DNA of 59,513 nt, from positions 1 through 59,513 of the forward strand of contig NZ_KL370784.1 of the NCBI RefSeq assembly GCF_000701465.1. The letters are read 5' to 3'. The notes under the pieces are model-generated. The model did no database searches, was not told where the DNA came from, and worked only from the letters and a program-made list of their open reading frames with translations. The stretch's first letter is position 1. Each line of letters begins with the position of its first letter. A program made the translations under genes and the position numbers. Origin of the DNA: Paraoerskovia marina DSM 21750. Its GTDB lineage: Bacteria > Actinomycetota > Actinomycetes > Actinomycetales > Cellulomonadaceae. Shown one piece after another: positions 52,535-59,513 of this stretch.

Positions 52535-53440
52535 TCAGGCCTTGACCGCACCGGCCGCAAGATCGACCTGCCAGTACCGCTGCAACGTCAGGAACAGGGC
52601 GATGAGCGGGATGATCGAGAGCAGGGCACCGGTGATGACGAGCGTGTAGAGCGCGGGCTGCGAGGCGCCCTGGTTGAGGAGCCCGGAGAGACCGACGGTG
52701 AGCGGGTAGAGCTTGTCGTCCCCGAGCATGATGTAGGGGAGCATGAAGTTGTTCCAGATCGCGACGAACTGGAACAGAAACACGGTGACGAGCCCGGGCA
52801 GCATCATCGGGAGTGCGAGGGTGCGGAAGATCCGTCCCTCACCGGCGCCGTCCGTGCGTCCGGCCTCGACGATCTCGTCCGGAACCGACGCGGCCGCGTA
52901 GATCCGGGCGAGGTAGATCCCGTACGGGCTGATGATCTGCGGCAGGAGGACGGCCCAGTAGGTGTTGGTCATGCCGATCTGCGCGAGCAGCAGGTACTGC
53001 GGGATCGCGAGAACCACACCCGGCACGAGCACGCCGGCGAGCAGCATGTTGAAGATCGCCTTCTTGCCGCCGAACCGGTACTTGGCGAGACCGAACCCGG
53101 CCATCGCCGAGACGACGGTGGACAGCAGCGCTCCGACGCCCGCGTACAGCGCGGTGTTCGCCATCCAGCGCCAGAAGAGCCCGTCGCGATAGGCGTTGAG
53201 GTCGCTCACGTTCTCGAGGAGATGTGTCGACGGTGCGAACGTGAAGGTCGAGAACAGCTCCCCGCCCGACTTGGTCGACGCCACGACGACCCACAGGACG
53301 GGGAGGAGGCAGTAGGCGGCGCCCAGCAGGAGCACGAGCGTGGCGAGGACGCTCGCGGGCTCTCCGCCGCGGCGTCGTGGGAGGGTGCGGGGCGCAGAGG
53401 CAGTGGCCGCCGACGGCGGCGCGGGGGCGAGGATGCTCAT
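52535..53440 (-). CDS. Sugar ABC transporter permease, MalG family
   Basis: The 301-residue CUT1 permease has six helices, the EAA loop EAGRTDGAGEGRIFRTLALPMML (about 189-211) and the C-terminus LTLQRYWQVDLAAGAVKA. It pairs with the MalF-like permease encoded just upstream; its ATG follows that stop codon after one base (TGACATG), so translation is coupled. A partner ATPase is missing from the locus. Imported sugar is probably a beta-galactoside or a galactooligosaccharide, given the neighbouring GH42 gene. Confidence 0.88.
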   Translation of the reverse strand: MSILAPAPPSAATASAPRTLPRRRGGEPASVLATLVLLLGAAYCLLPVLWVVVASTKSGGELFSTFTFAPSTHLLENVSDLNAYRDGLFWRWMANTALYAGVGALLSTVVSAMAGFGLAKYRFGGKKAIFNMLLAGVLVPGVVLAIPQYLLLAQIGMTNTYWAVLLPQIISPYGIYLARIYAAASVPDEIVEAGRTDGAGEGRIFRTLALPMMLPGLVTVFLFQFVAIWNNFMLPYIMLGDDKLYPLTVGLSGLLNQGASQPALYTLVITGALLSIIPLIALFLTLQRYWQVDLAAGAVKA

Positions 53441-53441
53441 G

Positions 53442-54401
53442 TCACTTCTCCTGACCGAAGGCACGGCTCTGCACGAGGTGCAGGAACCCGAACGAGAGTG
53501 CGAACGTCGCGACGGCGATGATCACGGAGGTGGCGGCGGCAGAGTAGAGATCGCCACGGATGAACGCGTCGCGGTAGACCTTCATCAGTGGTGTCCACGT
53601 GCTGGAGATCGTGTTGCTCAACGGCTTGAGCGTCGTCGGCTCGGCGAAGACCTGGAGCGTCGCGATCATCGAGAAGACGAAGGTCATGATGATCGACGGC
53701 GTGACGATCGGGATCTTGATCCGCCAGGCGATCCGGGTCTCCGAGCACCCGTCGAGGCGTGCGGCCTCGTAGAGCTCGGTCGGGATCGCCTTGAGCGACG
53801 TGTAGATGACGACCATGTTGAACCCGACACCGCCCCACACGGCGATGTTGGCGACCGCGAAGATCACGAGGTTCGAGCTGAAGAGCGACGGAACGTCCCA
53901 TCCGAGCCGGTCGAATACGTAGTAGAACGGGCTGACGTCGGGCAGATAGAGAAAGCCCCAGAGCAACGAGGAGATCACCGCCGGGACGGCGTAGGGCAGA
54001 AAGATCGAGATCCGCGAGAAGCCCCGTGCGCGACTCCGGCGCGAGTCGAGCATCAGCGCGAAGATCAGCGCGAGACCCAGCATGGTCGGGACGACGATGA
54101 CGCCGTACAGGGCGACGCGCCCGACGGACGCGAGAAACTCGGGGTCCGTGAGCGCCTGCGCGTAGTTGGTGAAGCCGGTCCAGACCTGCGTACGAGCCCC
54201 GGATCCGAGTCCGAGGCCGGAGACCTGCTCGGTCCGAAAGCTCAGGTAGACCGCGTAGGCGATGGGCAGCGCGAGAAAGACCACGAAGAGCACGATCGCC
54301 GGGGCCAGGAAGAAGTAGGGCGCGGTACGTCGCCCGTCACGGCCGGCGGTCGTCCGCCGGCTGGTCGCCGTAGTGGTCGGCGCGTCTTGTGTCGCAGTCA
54401 C
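53442..54401 (-). CDS. Sugar ABC transporter permease, MalF family
   Basis: The 319-residue permease has six helices after a 30-residue cytoplasmic start. The EAA loop is EAARLDGCSETRIAWRIKIPIV (about 216-237), and the periplasmic segment VYLSFRTEQVSGLGLGSGART is typical of MalF-like proteins. The start GTG 54401 has GAGGAG upstream. It lies 66 bases after the binding protein gene, with a GC hairpin in between. With the MalG-like partner it forms the membrane channel. Confidence 0.88.
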   Translation of the reverse strand: MTATQDAPTTTATSRRTTAGRDGRRTAPYFFLAPAIVLFVVFLALPIAYAVYLSFRTEQVSGLGLGSGARTQVWTGFTNYAQALTDPEFLASVGRVALYGVIVVPTMLGLALIFALMLDSRRSRARGFSRISIFLPYAVPAVISSLLWGFLYLPDVSPFYYVFDRLGWDVPSLFSSNLVIFAVANIAVWGGVGFNMVVIYTSLKAIPTELYEAARLDGCSETRIAWRIKIPIVTPSIIMTFVFSMIATLQVFAEPTTLKPLSNTISSTWTPLMKVYRDAFIRGDLYSAAATSVIIAVATFALSFGFLHLVQSRAFGQEK

Positions 54402-54434
54402 GTCACGTCTCCTCGGTATGCGTGGAAGATGGCA

Positions 54435-54458
54435 GCTCGCCCGGTGCCCCGGGCGAGC
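54435..54458 (-). terminator. Hairpin between binding-protein and permease genes
   Basis: Perfect 10-base arms (54435-54444 and 54449-54458) with a 4-base loop lie 9 bases after the binding-protein stop. The placement is the same as in the aglE locus, which points to a partial terminator or 3' protector. Confidence 0.6.
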
Positions 54459-54467
54459 CGCCCGTCG

Positions 54468-55802
54468 TCACTCGGTGACGTTGAACCCGGACGACTCGAG
54501 GTCGTCGAAGGTCACGGACTGCATGGACTCCACGGCCTGCAAGAACTCCGACTGCGACCGCGCCTCGGCGGCCCGCCCGAACTCGTCGTTGTAGGCCGAG
54601 TACGCGACGTTCACGTTCGGTCCGTACGTGAAGCTGCCGGCGGTCTGTGCGATCTCGCCGGCCAGCTCGTAGAAGTCGGGCTGGTTGGAGAAGAACTCGG
54701 GCGGGGCCGAGAGCGCGCCCGCCTGCGCGGGTGTGTACGCCGGGTAGATCCCCGCCTCGGAGACGAGTGCGTCGACGGCCTCCTGCGACGTGTTGAGCCA
54801 GGAGATGAACTCGGCCGCCTGCGCCGGGTGCTCGGACTGGGTGGTCACGGCCACGGCCGATCCGCCCCAGTTGCCCGTGGCCGGTGCCGCGGAGTCCCAC
54901 TGCGGCATCGGAGCCATCTCCCAGAGCCCGGCCGTGTCCGGGGCGTTCCCCTGCAGGACGCCCGGCGCCCAGACCGCCGAGAGCCAGCCGATCTGGGAAC
55001 CGTCGTTCAGCGCGGCGTTCCACTCCGGGGTGTACATCGGCTTGTTGTCGATCACACCCTCCTCGACGAGGCCGCCCCAGTACTCGGCGACGCGACGGGT
55101 CGGCTCGGAGTCGATCGACACGCTCCACGCGTCTCCGTCGATCCCCCACCACGACGCACCGGCCTGCTGCGCGAGCCCGGTGAACCAGCCCGCGTCCGTC
55201 GCGGAGAACGTCCCGAGGTACTTCTCCGGGTCGGCCTCCTGCACCGCCCGCGCGACGTCTGCGTACTCGTCCCACGTCGTCGGGACGTCGAGCCCCAGTT
55301 CCTCGAAGACGTCGGCCCGGTAGTAGAACTCCATCGGCCCCGAGTCCTGCGGGACGGCATAGACGGCGTCGGACCCCAGCGTCACGGCGTTCCAGACGCC
55401 CTCCGGGAAGCCCTCGGCGATGCTCGGGTCGACGTCGTCGACGTCGTCGGCGATGTCGGCGAGCGCGTCGGACGAGACGAGCGTGGGGATCTTCTGGTAC
55501 TCGGCCTGCATGATGTCCGGTGCACCGCTGCCGGCCTGGATGGCGGTGAGCAGCTTGGTGACAGCAGGGTCGCCGCCGTCCTGCTTGTTCACCGTGACCT
55601 GGATGTCAGGGTTCTCGTCGTTCCAGATCTCGACGACGTTCTCCATGTTCGGAGCCCACGTCCAGAACGTCAGGTCCACGGGACCGGCCGCGCTCTGGTC
55701 GTCCTCCCCCGTCGTCGACGCCTCGCCGCCCGAGCAGGCGGTTGCCAGCAGTGCCGTCACCGCGATCGTCGAAGCGAGCTTGAAGCCTGTGTGCAGGCGC
55801 AT
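54468..55802 (-). CDS. Extracellular sugar-binding lipoprotein of the galactoside ABC importer
   Basis: The 444-residue family 1 binding protein has a lipoprotein signal (lipobox LLATAC, Cys at about 23) and an Asp/Ser-rich linker. Segments VDLTFWTWAPNMENVVEIWN (about 42-61), SGAPDIMQAEYQKIPTLV (about 90-107) and YAVPQDSGPMEFYYRADVF (about 150-168) fit CUT1 proteins. It captures an oligosaccharide outside the membrane and delivers it to the two permeases. It is the first gene of a four-gene operon. Specificity cannot be read from the sequence; the GH42 neighbour suggests galactosides. Confidence 0.88.
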   Translation of the reverse strand: MRLHTGFKLASTIAVTALLATACSGGEASTTGEDDQSAAGPVDLTFWTWAPNMENVVEIWNDENPDIQVTVNKQDGGDPAVTKLLTAIQAGSGAPDIMQAEYQKIPTLVSSDALADIADDVDDVDPSIAEGFPEGVWNAVTLGSDAVYAVPQDSGPMEFYYRADVFEELGLDVPTTWDEYADVARAVQEADPEKYLGTFSATDAGWFTGLAQQAGASWWGIDGDAWSVSIDSEPTRRVAEYWGGLVEEGVIDNKPMYTPEWNAALNDGSQIGWLSAVWAPGVLQGNAPDTAGLWEMAPMPQWDSAAPATGNWGGSAVAVTTQSEHPAQAAEFISWLNTSQEAVDALVSEAGIYPAYTPAQAGALSAPPEFFSNQPDFYELAGEIAQTAGSFTYGPNVNVAYSAYNDEFGRAAEARSQSEFLQAVESMQSVTFDDLESSGFNVTE

Positions 55803-55885
55803 GAATCCTCCTCGTCAAGGAACCGCCGCTCCGTCGCGACGGCATGTGCACCACAACGACCGGGTGTCCCTGCGGCTGTGCACTT

Positions 55886-55897
55886 CAACTGTGCACG
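55886..55897 (-). promoter_or_regulatory. Candidate LacI operator in the ABC operon promoter
   Basis: The minus strand reads CGTGCACAGTTG here, matching CGTGCACAGAGTTG at 55984-55997 on the plus strand before the GH42 gene. It lies just downstream of a TTGACA -35-like box (55931-55926). The LacI gene of this locus is the natural binder. Confidence 0.35.
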
Positions 55898-55925
55898 GTC
55901 ACAGTAGTTGCATCATGTGCGCTCT

Positions 55926-55931
55926 TGTCAA
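55926..55931 (-). promoter_or_regulatory. Candidate -35 box of the ABC operon
   Basis: The minus strand contains consensus TTGACA. The expected -10 position reads ACTACT at 17 bases or TACTGT at 19 bases, so the downstream box is weak, as is common for regulated promoters. Confidence 0.4.
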
Positions 55932-55983
55932 GACCATGTTTCATCGTGTTACCTAGTTGCAGCACAGGTCGCCGACCTGGGAA

Positions 55984-55997
55984 CGTGCACAGAGTTG
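55984..55997 (+). promoter_or_regulatory. Candidate LacI operator before the GH42 gene
   Basis: CGTGCACAGAGTTG lies 17-30 bases before the beta-galactosidase start codon. It shares CGTGCACAG and TTG with the element in the divergent ABC promoter. Its position would block initiation or elongation. Confidence 0.35.
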
Positions 55998-56013
55998 TGA
56001 GCAAGGAGCACCC

Positions 56014-58077
56014 ATGACCAGCCCCCACCCGCCCGCCGCCCGACGCCCCGTCGGGCCCGCGTACGACGGATGGCTGCCCGGGATCGACCGCATCAGCTTC
56101 GGGGGTGACTACAACCCCGAGCAGTGGCCCGAGGAGCTCTGGGAGGAGGACGTCGCGCTGATGCACGACGCCGGGGTGAACCTCGTCAGCGTCGGGATCT
56201 TCAGCTGGGCACTGATCGAGCCCCGCGAGGGCGAGTTCGAGTTCGGCTGGCTCGACCGACTCCTCGACCTCCTGCACGCGCACGGAATCCACGTCGCCCT
56301 GGGAACCCCGACGGCGTCACCGCCCGCCTGGTTCTTCCACACCTACCCGGACGCGCGGGTCGTCACGGCGGACGGGACGACGCTGGGCTTCGGCTCACGC
56401 GGGATGGTCTCGCCGAGCTCCCCCGCCTACCGTCGGGCGGCCACCCGGATCGCGACCGCGCTCGCGGAGCGGTACGGCGACCACCCGGCGCTCGCGCTCT
56501 GGCACGTGCACAACGAGTACGGCGCTCCGGTGTCCGCCGACCACTCACCCGCGAGCGCCAGGGCGTTCCGCGCGTGGTTGGCCGAGCGGTACGGGTCGCT
56601 CGACGAGCTCAACGCCGCCTGGGGCACACGGTTCTGGGGCCAGGTCTACGGCGAGTGGGAGCACGTCGGCGTGCCCGCCGCCACGCCGTCGGTGGCGAAC
56701 CCGGCCCAGAAGCTCGACTTCGCCCGCTTCACCAACGACGCCCTCCTGGCCTGCTTCGTCGCGGAACGCGACGCCATCCGGGAGCACTCCTCCGTACCCG
56801 TGACGACGAACTTCATGGCGGGCGAGTGCCCGTCGACCGACCTGTGGGCGTGGGCCCGCGAGGTCGACGTCGTCTCCAACGACCACTATCTGACGGCGTC
56901 CGACCCACGGAACCACGTCGGGCTGGCCCTCGCCGCGGACCTGACGCGCTCCGTCGCCGGAGGCAAACCCTGGCTCCTGCTGGAGCACTCGACGTCGGGC
57001 GTGAACTGGCAGCCGCGCAACGTGGCGAAGCGACCGGGAGAGATGGCCCGGAACTCGCTGTCCCACCTCGCTCGCGGCGCCGACGCGGTGATGTTCTTCC
57101 AGTGGCGAGCCTCGCGATCGGGCGCGGAGAAGTTCCACTCCGCGATGCTCCCGCACGCCGGCACAACCAGCCGGGTGTGGCGAGAGGTCGTCGAGCTCGG
57201 CGCGACCGTCGAGGCGCTGCAGGAGGTGCGCGGCTCGCGAGTGCACGCCGACGTGGCGATCCTCTGGGACCCCGAGTCCTTCTGGGCGCAGGACCTCGAG
57301 TGGCGCCCCTCGGTGGACGTCCGCCACCGCGAGCGCGTCGACGCGTTCTACGACCGGTTCTGGCGGGACGGGGTCACCGTCGACTTCGCCCACCCCGAGC
57401 AGGACCTGTCCGGGTACCGCCTGGTGGTGGCACCCGCGTCGTACCTGTTGACAGCCACGAGCGCGGCGAACCTGACCTCGTTCGTCGAGCACGGCGGGAC
57501 ACTTCTCGTGTCCTACTTCTCCGGCGTCGTCGACGCGAACGACGCCGTCCACGCGGGCGGGTTCGGCGCACCCCTGCGCACGGTGCTCGGTGCGCGCGTC
57601 GACGAGTTCTGCCCGCTGCGCGAGGGGGATGTCCAGCACGTCTCCCTGGACGGATCCGTCTTTCCTGGATCCGGATCGGTCGTGGCCGACGTCTGGGCGG
57701 ACGACCTCGCCGTCGACGGGGCTCAGGTCGTCGGCACCTACACCGACGGCCCCGTGGCGGGCGGTCCCGCGATCACGCGGAACCGCTTCGGTGCGGGCAC
57801 GGGCTGGTACCTGTCCACGCGGCTCGACATCGACGCCCTCGGCACGGTTCTCGACCCCGTCTACGCCGACGCGGGTATCGCCCGCTCGGGCCTGCCCGAC
57901 GAGCTGGAGGTCGTCCACCGCCGGAACGACGACGTCGAGTACCTGATCGCGATCAACCACGCGGACCAGGAGCACCGGCTCACCGTGCTCGGCACGGACG
58001 TGGTGAACGGCGAGCGTGCGGACGGCGCGGCAGAGGTGGCGGCCGGGGCCGTCCGGGTGTTCCGGGTCGACGGCTGA
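56014..58077 (+). CDS. Beta-galactosidase, glycoside hydrolase family 42
   Basis: The 687-residue enzyme hydrolyses beta-galactosides with retention. The TIM barrel (about 25-400) shows ISFGGDYNPEQWPEELWEED near 27-46. The acid/base Glu lies in LWHVHNEYGAP (about 165), and the nucleophile Glu in PWLLLEHSTSGVNWQP (about 327). The trimerisation domain (about 420-610) and a C-terminal beta domain follow. No signal peptide is seen, so it is cytoplasmic and works on imported sugar. Start ATG 56014 has AAGGAG upstream. It is divergent from the ABC operon, with a 211-base control region between them. Confidence 0.94.
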   Translation: MTSPHPPAARRPVGPAYDGWLPGIDRISFGGDYNPEQWPEELWEEDVALMHDAGVNLVSVGIFSWALIEPREGEFEFGWLDRLLDLLHAHGIHVALGTPTASPPAWFFHTYPDARVVTADGTTLGFGSRGMVSPSSPAYRRAATRIATALAERYGDHPALALWHVHNEYGAPVSADHSPASARAFRAWLAERYGSLDELNAAWGTRFWGQVYGEWEHVGVPAATPSVANPAQKLDFARFTNDALLACFVAERDAIREHSSVPVTTNFMAGECPSTDLWAWAREVDVVSNDHYLTASDPRNHVGLALAADLTRSVAGGKPWLLLEHSTSGVNWQPRNVAKRPGEMARNSLSHLARGADAVMFFQWRASRSGAEKFHSAMLPHAGTTSRVWREVVELGATVEALQEVRGSRVHADVAILWDPESFWAQDLEWRPSVDVRHRERVDAFYDRFWRDGVTVDFAHPEQDLSGYRLVVAPASYLLTATSAANLTSFVEHGGTLLVSYFSGVVDANDAVHAGGFGAPLRTVLGARVDEFCPLREGDVQHVSLDGSVFPGSGSVVADVWADDLAVDGAQVVGTYTDGPVAGGPAITRNRFGAGTGWYLSTRLDIDALGTVLDPVYADAGIARSGLPDELEVVHRRNDDVEYLIAINHADQEHRLTVLGTDVVNGERADGAAEVAAGAVRVFRVDG

Positions 58078-58155
58078 GCGCGGGCATCCTGCGCGTCGAC
58101 CCGGCGCGGGCCATAGCGTGTTCCCAGCACGCCGTCCGCAGCCCCGAGGAGCACC

Positions 58156-59433
58156 GTGAGCGACCAGTCCGAACTCCCGCACGTCGTCGTGGTCGGCGGC
58201 GGGTTCGCCGGGATCTCCGCCGTCAAGGCCCTGGCCGACGCCCCCGTCCGCATCACCCTGGTCGACCGACGGGTGTACAACACGTTCAACCCGCTGCTCT
58301 ACCAGGTGGCCACCGGCGGCCTGAACCCGGGGAACGTCACTTACTTCCTGCGGTCGCTGCGCATCAAGCAGCCGAACGTCCGGGTGCTGCACGAGCACCT
58401 CGTCGGACTTGACGCCGAGGCCCGCCGCATCCGCCTGCTGAACGACGAGTGGATCGACTACGACTACCTCGTGCTCGCCAACGGGGTCACCACGCACTAC
58501 TTCGGCACCCCGGGAGCGAAGGAGCACGCGTTCGCGATGTACTCGCGGTCCCAGGCCCTGAAGATCCGCGACACGCTCTTCGTCCGGCTCGAGAAGTCGG
58601 CCTCGACGCCCACGCGCGACGACGGGCTGCGGGTCGTGGTCGTCGGCGGCGGCTCGACCGGTGTCGAGGTCGCGGGCGCGCTCGCCGAGCTCCGAGACCA
58701 GGGGCTCCGGCCCGCCTACCCGGAGATCGACGGCGAGGCCTTCTCCGTCACCATCGTTCAGCGGGGTGAGGAGGTTCTGAAGAACTTCCATCCCAGGCTC
58801 CGTCGGTACGCGGCCGACCAGCTGCGACGTCGCGACGTCGGACTGCACCTCGGGCCGGGCGTCGCCGAGGTCCACCCCGACTCGGTCGAGCTCACCGACG
58901 GCACGGTCATCCCGTCCGACCTCACGATCTGGGCCACGGGCGTCAGCCCTCACGCCGAGGTCGACGCCTGGGACCTGCCCCGCGGGCGGGCCGGGCGGAT
59001 CAGCGTCGGCGCCGACCTGCGTGTGAAGGGCCACGACCGGATCTTCGCCGCCGGCGACATCGCCGCGACCCCCGAGGAGCTCCCGCAGCTCGCCCAACCA
59101 GCCATCCAGGGCGGCTCCCTCGTGGGCAAGAACATCGCCGCACTCGTCACCGGCGGTACGACGTCGGACCTGAAGTACCTGGACAAGGGCACCATGGCCA
59201 TCATCGGCCGCCGCGCCGCGATTGCCCAGGTGTTCGACCGCGCCGACTTCACCGGCGGCTTCGCGTGGCTGCTCTGGCTGTTCGTGCACATCATGAGCCT
59301 CATCGGCTCCCGCAACCGGCTCACGACGTTCACCGGGCTCGTGGTCCGCTACGGGTTCCCGTTCTACCGCAGGCCGGTGCCGATCGTCGGTGACGTGCCG
59401 TCGATGCGGCCGAAGAAGCCCGACGCGGGCTGA
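58156..59433 (+). CDS. Type II NADH:quinone dehydrogenase (NDH-2)
   Basis: The 425-residue flavoprotein moves electrons from NADH to menaquinone without pumping protons. An FAD Rossmann motif VVVGGGFAGISAVKAL (about 11-26) and an NADH motif VVVGGGSTGVEVAGALAEL (about 161-179) are clear, with ATGVSPHAEV and the FAD-binding FAAGDIA (about 296-302) following. The C-terminal GGFAWLLWLFVHIMSLIGSRNR and the RYGFPFYRR segment (about 363-405) form the membrane anchor. The GTG start 58156 has GAGGAG upstream. It is 78 bases after the GH42 gene but probably independent. Confidence 0.9.
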   Translation: MSDQSELPHVVVVGGGFAGISAVKALADAPVRITLVDRRVYNTFNPLLYQVATGGLNPGNVTYFLRSLRIKQPNVRVLHEHLVGLDAEARRIRLLNDEWIDYDYLVLANGVTTHYFGTPGAKEHAFAMYSRSQALKIRDTLFVRLEKSASTPTRDDGLRVVVVGGGSTGVEVAGALAELRDQGLRPAYPEIDGEAFSVTIVQRGEEVLKNFHPRLRRYAADQLRRRDVGLHLGPGVAEVHPDSVELTDGTVIPSDLTIWATGVSPHAEVDAWDLPRGRAGRISVGADLRVKGHDRIFAAGDIAATPEELPQLAQPAIQGGSLVGKNIAALVTGGTTSDLKYLDKGTMAIIGRRAAIAQVFDRADFTGGFAWLLWLFVHIMSLIGSRNRLTTFTGLVVRYGFPFYRRPVPIVGDVPSMRPKKPDAG

Positions 59434-59448
59434 GCCGGTCGTCGCGCG

Positions 59449-59513
59449 GGTTGAGCTCGTCGAAACCCAGTCTCGACAGGCTCGACCACCGACGGTTGAG
59501 CTCGTCGAAACCC
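59449..59513. repeat. Dispersed palindromic repeat at right edge
   Basis: ggttgagctcgtcgaaacc at 59449-59467 is followed by an inverted partner (gtctcgacaggctcgacc, 59470-59487) and a second forward copy at 59494-59513 cut by the window end. The units match the array before pgm and the copy inside pgm. Confidence 0.85.

Noticed and set aside
1-59513. CRISPR arrays, prophage, insertion sequences or restriction/toxin systems
   Set aside because: I found no regularly spaced repeats, transposase, integrase, Cas, methylase or toxin-antitoxin motifs in any convincing frame.

Overview
The window is high-GC DNA with strong G/C bias at third codon positions, many GTG starts, an actinobacterial conservon, a DUF5926 gene, a DtxR/IdeR-type iron box and AglEFG- and GH42-type sugar loci. 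This fits an actinobacterium, most likely order Micrococcales (Cellulomonas, Oerskovia or Sanguibacter-like); the species cannot be fixed from the sequence alone. About 53 protein genes, three tRNAs and one clear pseudogene fill it. It reads as chromosomal backbone with a few accessory patches. I see no prophage, insertion sequence, CRISPR array or defence island.

Layout. 0.4-5.6 kb: putP, an alpha/beta hydrolase with a TetR regulator, a decayed sulfatase-maturase radical SAM gene and an unlisted 59-residue membrane miniprotein. 5.7-6.3 kb: tRNA-Arg(ACG), tRNA-Ser(GCT) and tRNA-Ser(TGA), each followed by a strong hairpin. 6.4-11.6 kb: a four-gene conservon (sensor kinase with a very long tail, roadblock protein, DUF742 protein, GTPase). 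11.8-13.7 kb: a quinone oxidoreductase and an EamA exporter. 13.7-18.3 kb: a LacI-controlled alpha-glucoside-type ABC importer (aglEFG) with two LacI operators in its promoter. 18.4-26.7 kb: map, a HAD phosphatase with serS, a diacylglycerol kinase, a large exported/polytopic protein, a GT2 enzyme and DUF5926. 26.8-28.7 kb: an array of a dispersed repeat, then pgm, which carries a copy of that repeat in frame. 28.7-34.3 kb: a lipoprotein, a GNAT protein, two MFS transporters and poxB. 34.4-36.4 kb: an ECF sigma / membrane anti-sigma-like / secreted protein operon. 36.6-45.1 kb: gntK, VIT family, FKBP, rnhA, a DNA glycosylase, an aldo/keto reductase, a DsbA-like protein, MOSC and a DHA2 exporter fused to a winged-helix tail. 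45.1-48.0 kb: a two-component system divergent from a DUF4352 protein. 48.1-51.4 kb: an iron-regulated heme oxygenase, an APC permease and a DUF475/TerC-like protein. 51.5-58.1 kb: a second sugar ABC importer with its LacI, divergent from a GH42 beta-galactosidase. 58.2 kb to the end: NDH-2 and further copies of the dispersed repeat.

How the parts work together. The two sugar loci each have a binding lipoprotein, two permeases and a LacI regulator, and neither has its own ATPase, so both probably use a shared MsiK-type ATPase encoded elsewhere. In both, a GC hairpin sits just after the binding-protein gene, which would let that gene be expressed above its permeases. Sugars from the GH42 and aglEFG loci would enter central metabolism through pgm, while poxB and NDH-2 feed electrons to menaquinone.

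The items most worth a second look are the repeat-derived insertion inside pgm, the multiply damaged radical SAM gene, the ECF sigma/secreted-protein cassette, the MFS-winged-helix fusion, the hidden small membrane protein and the paired operators and hairpins of the sugar loci. I did not find a clearly new multi-gene system.
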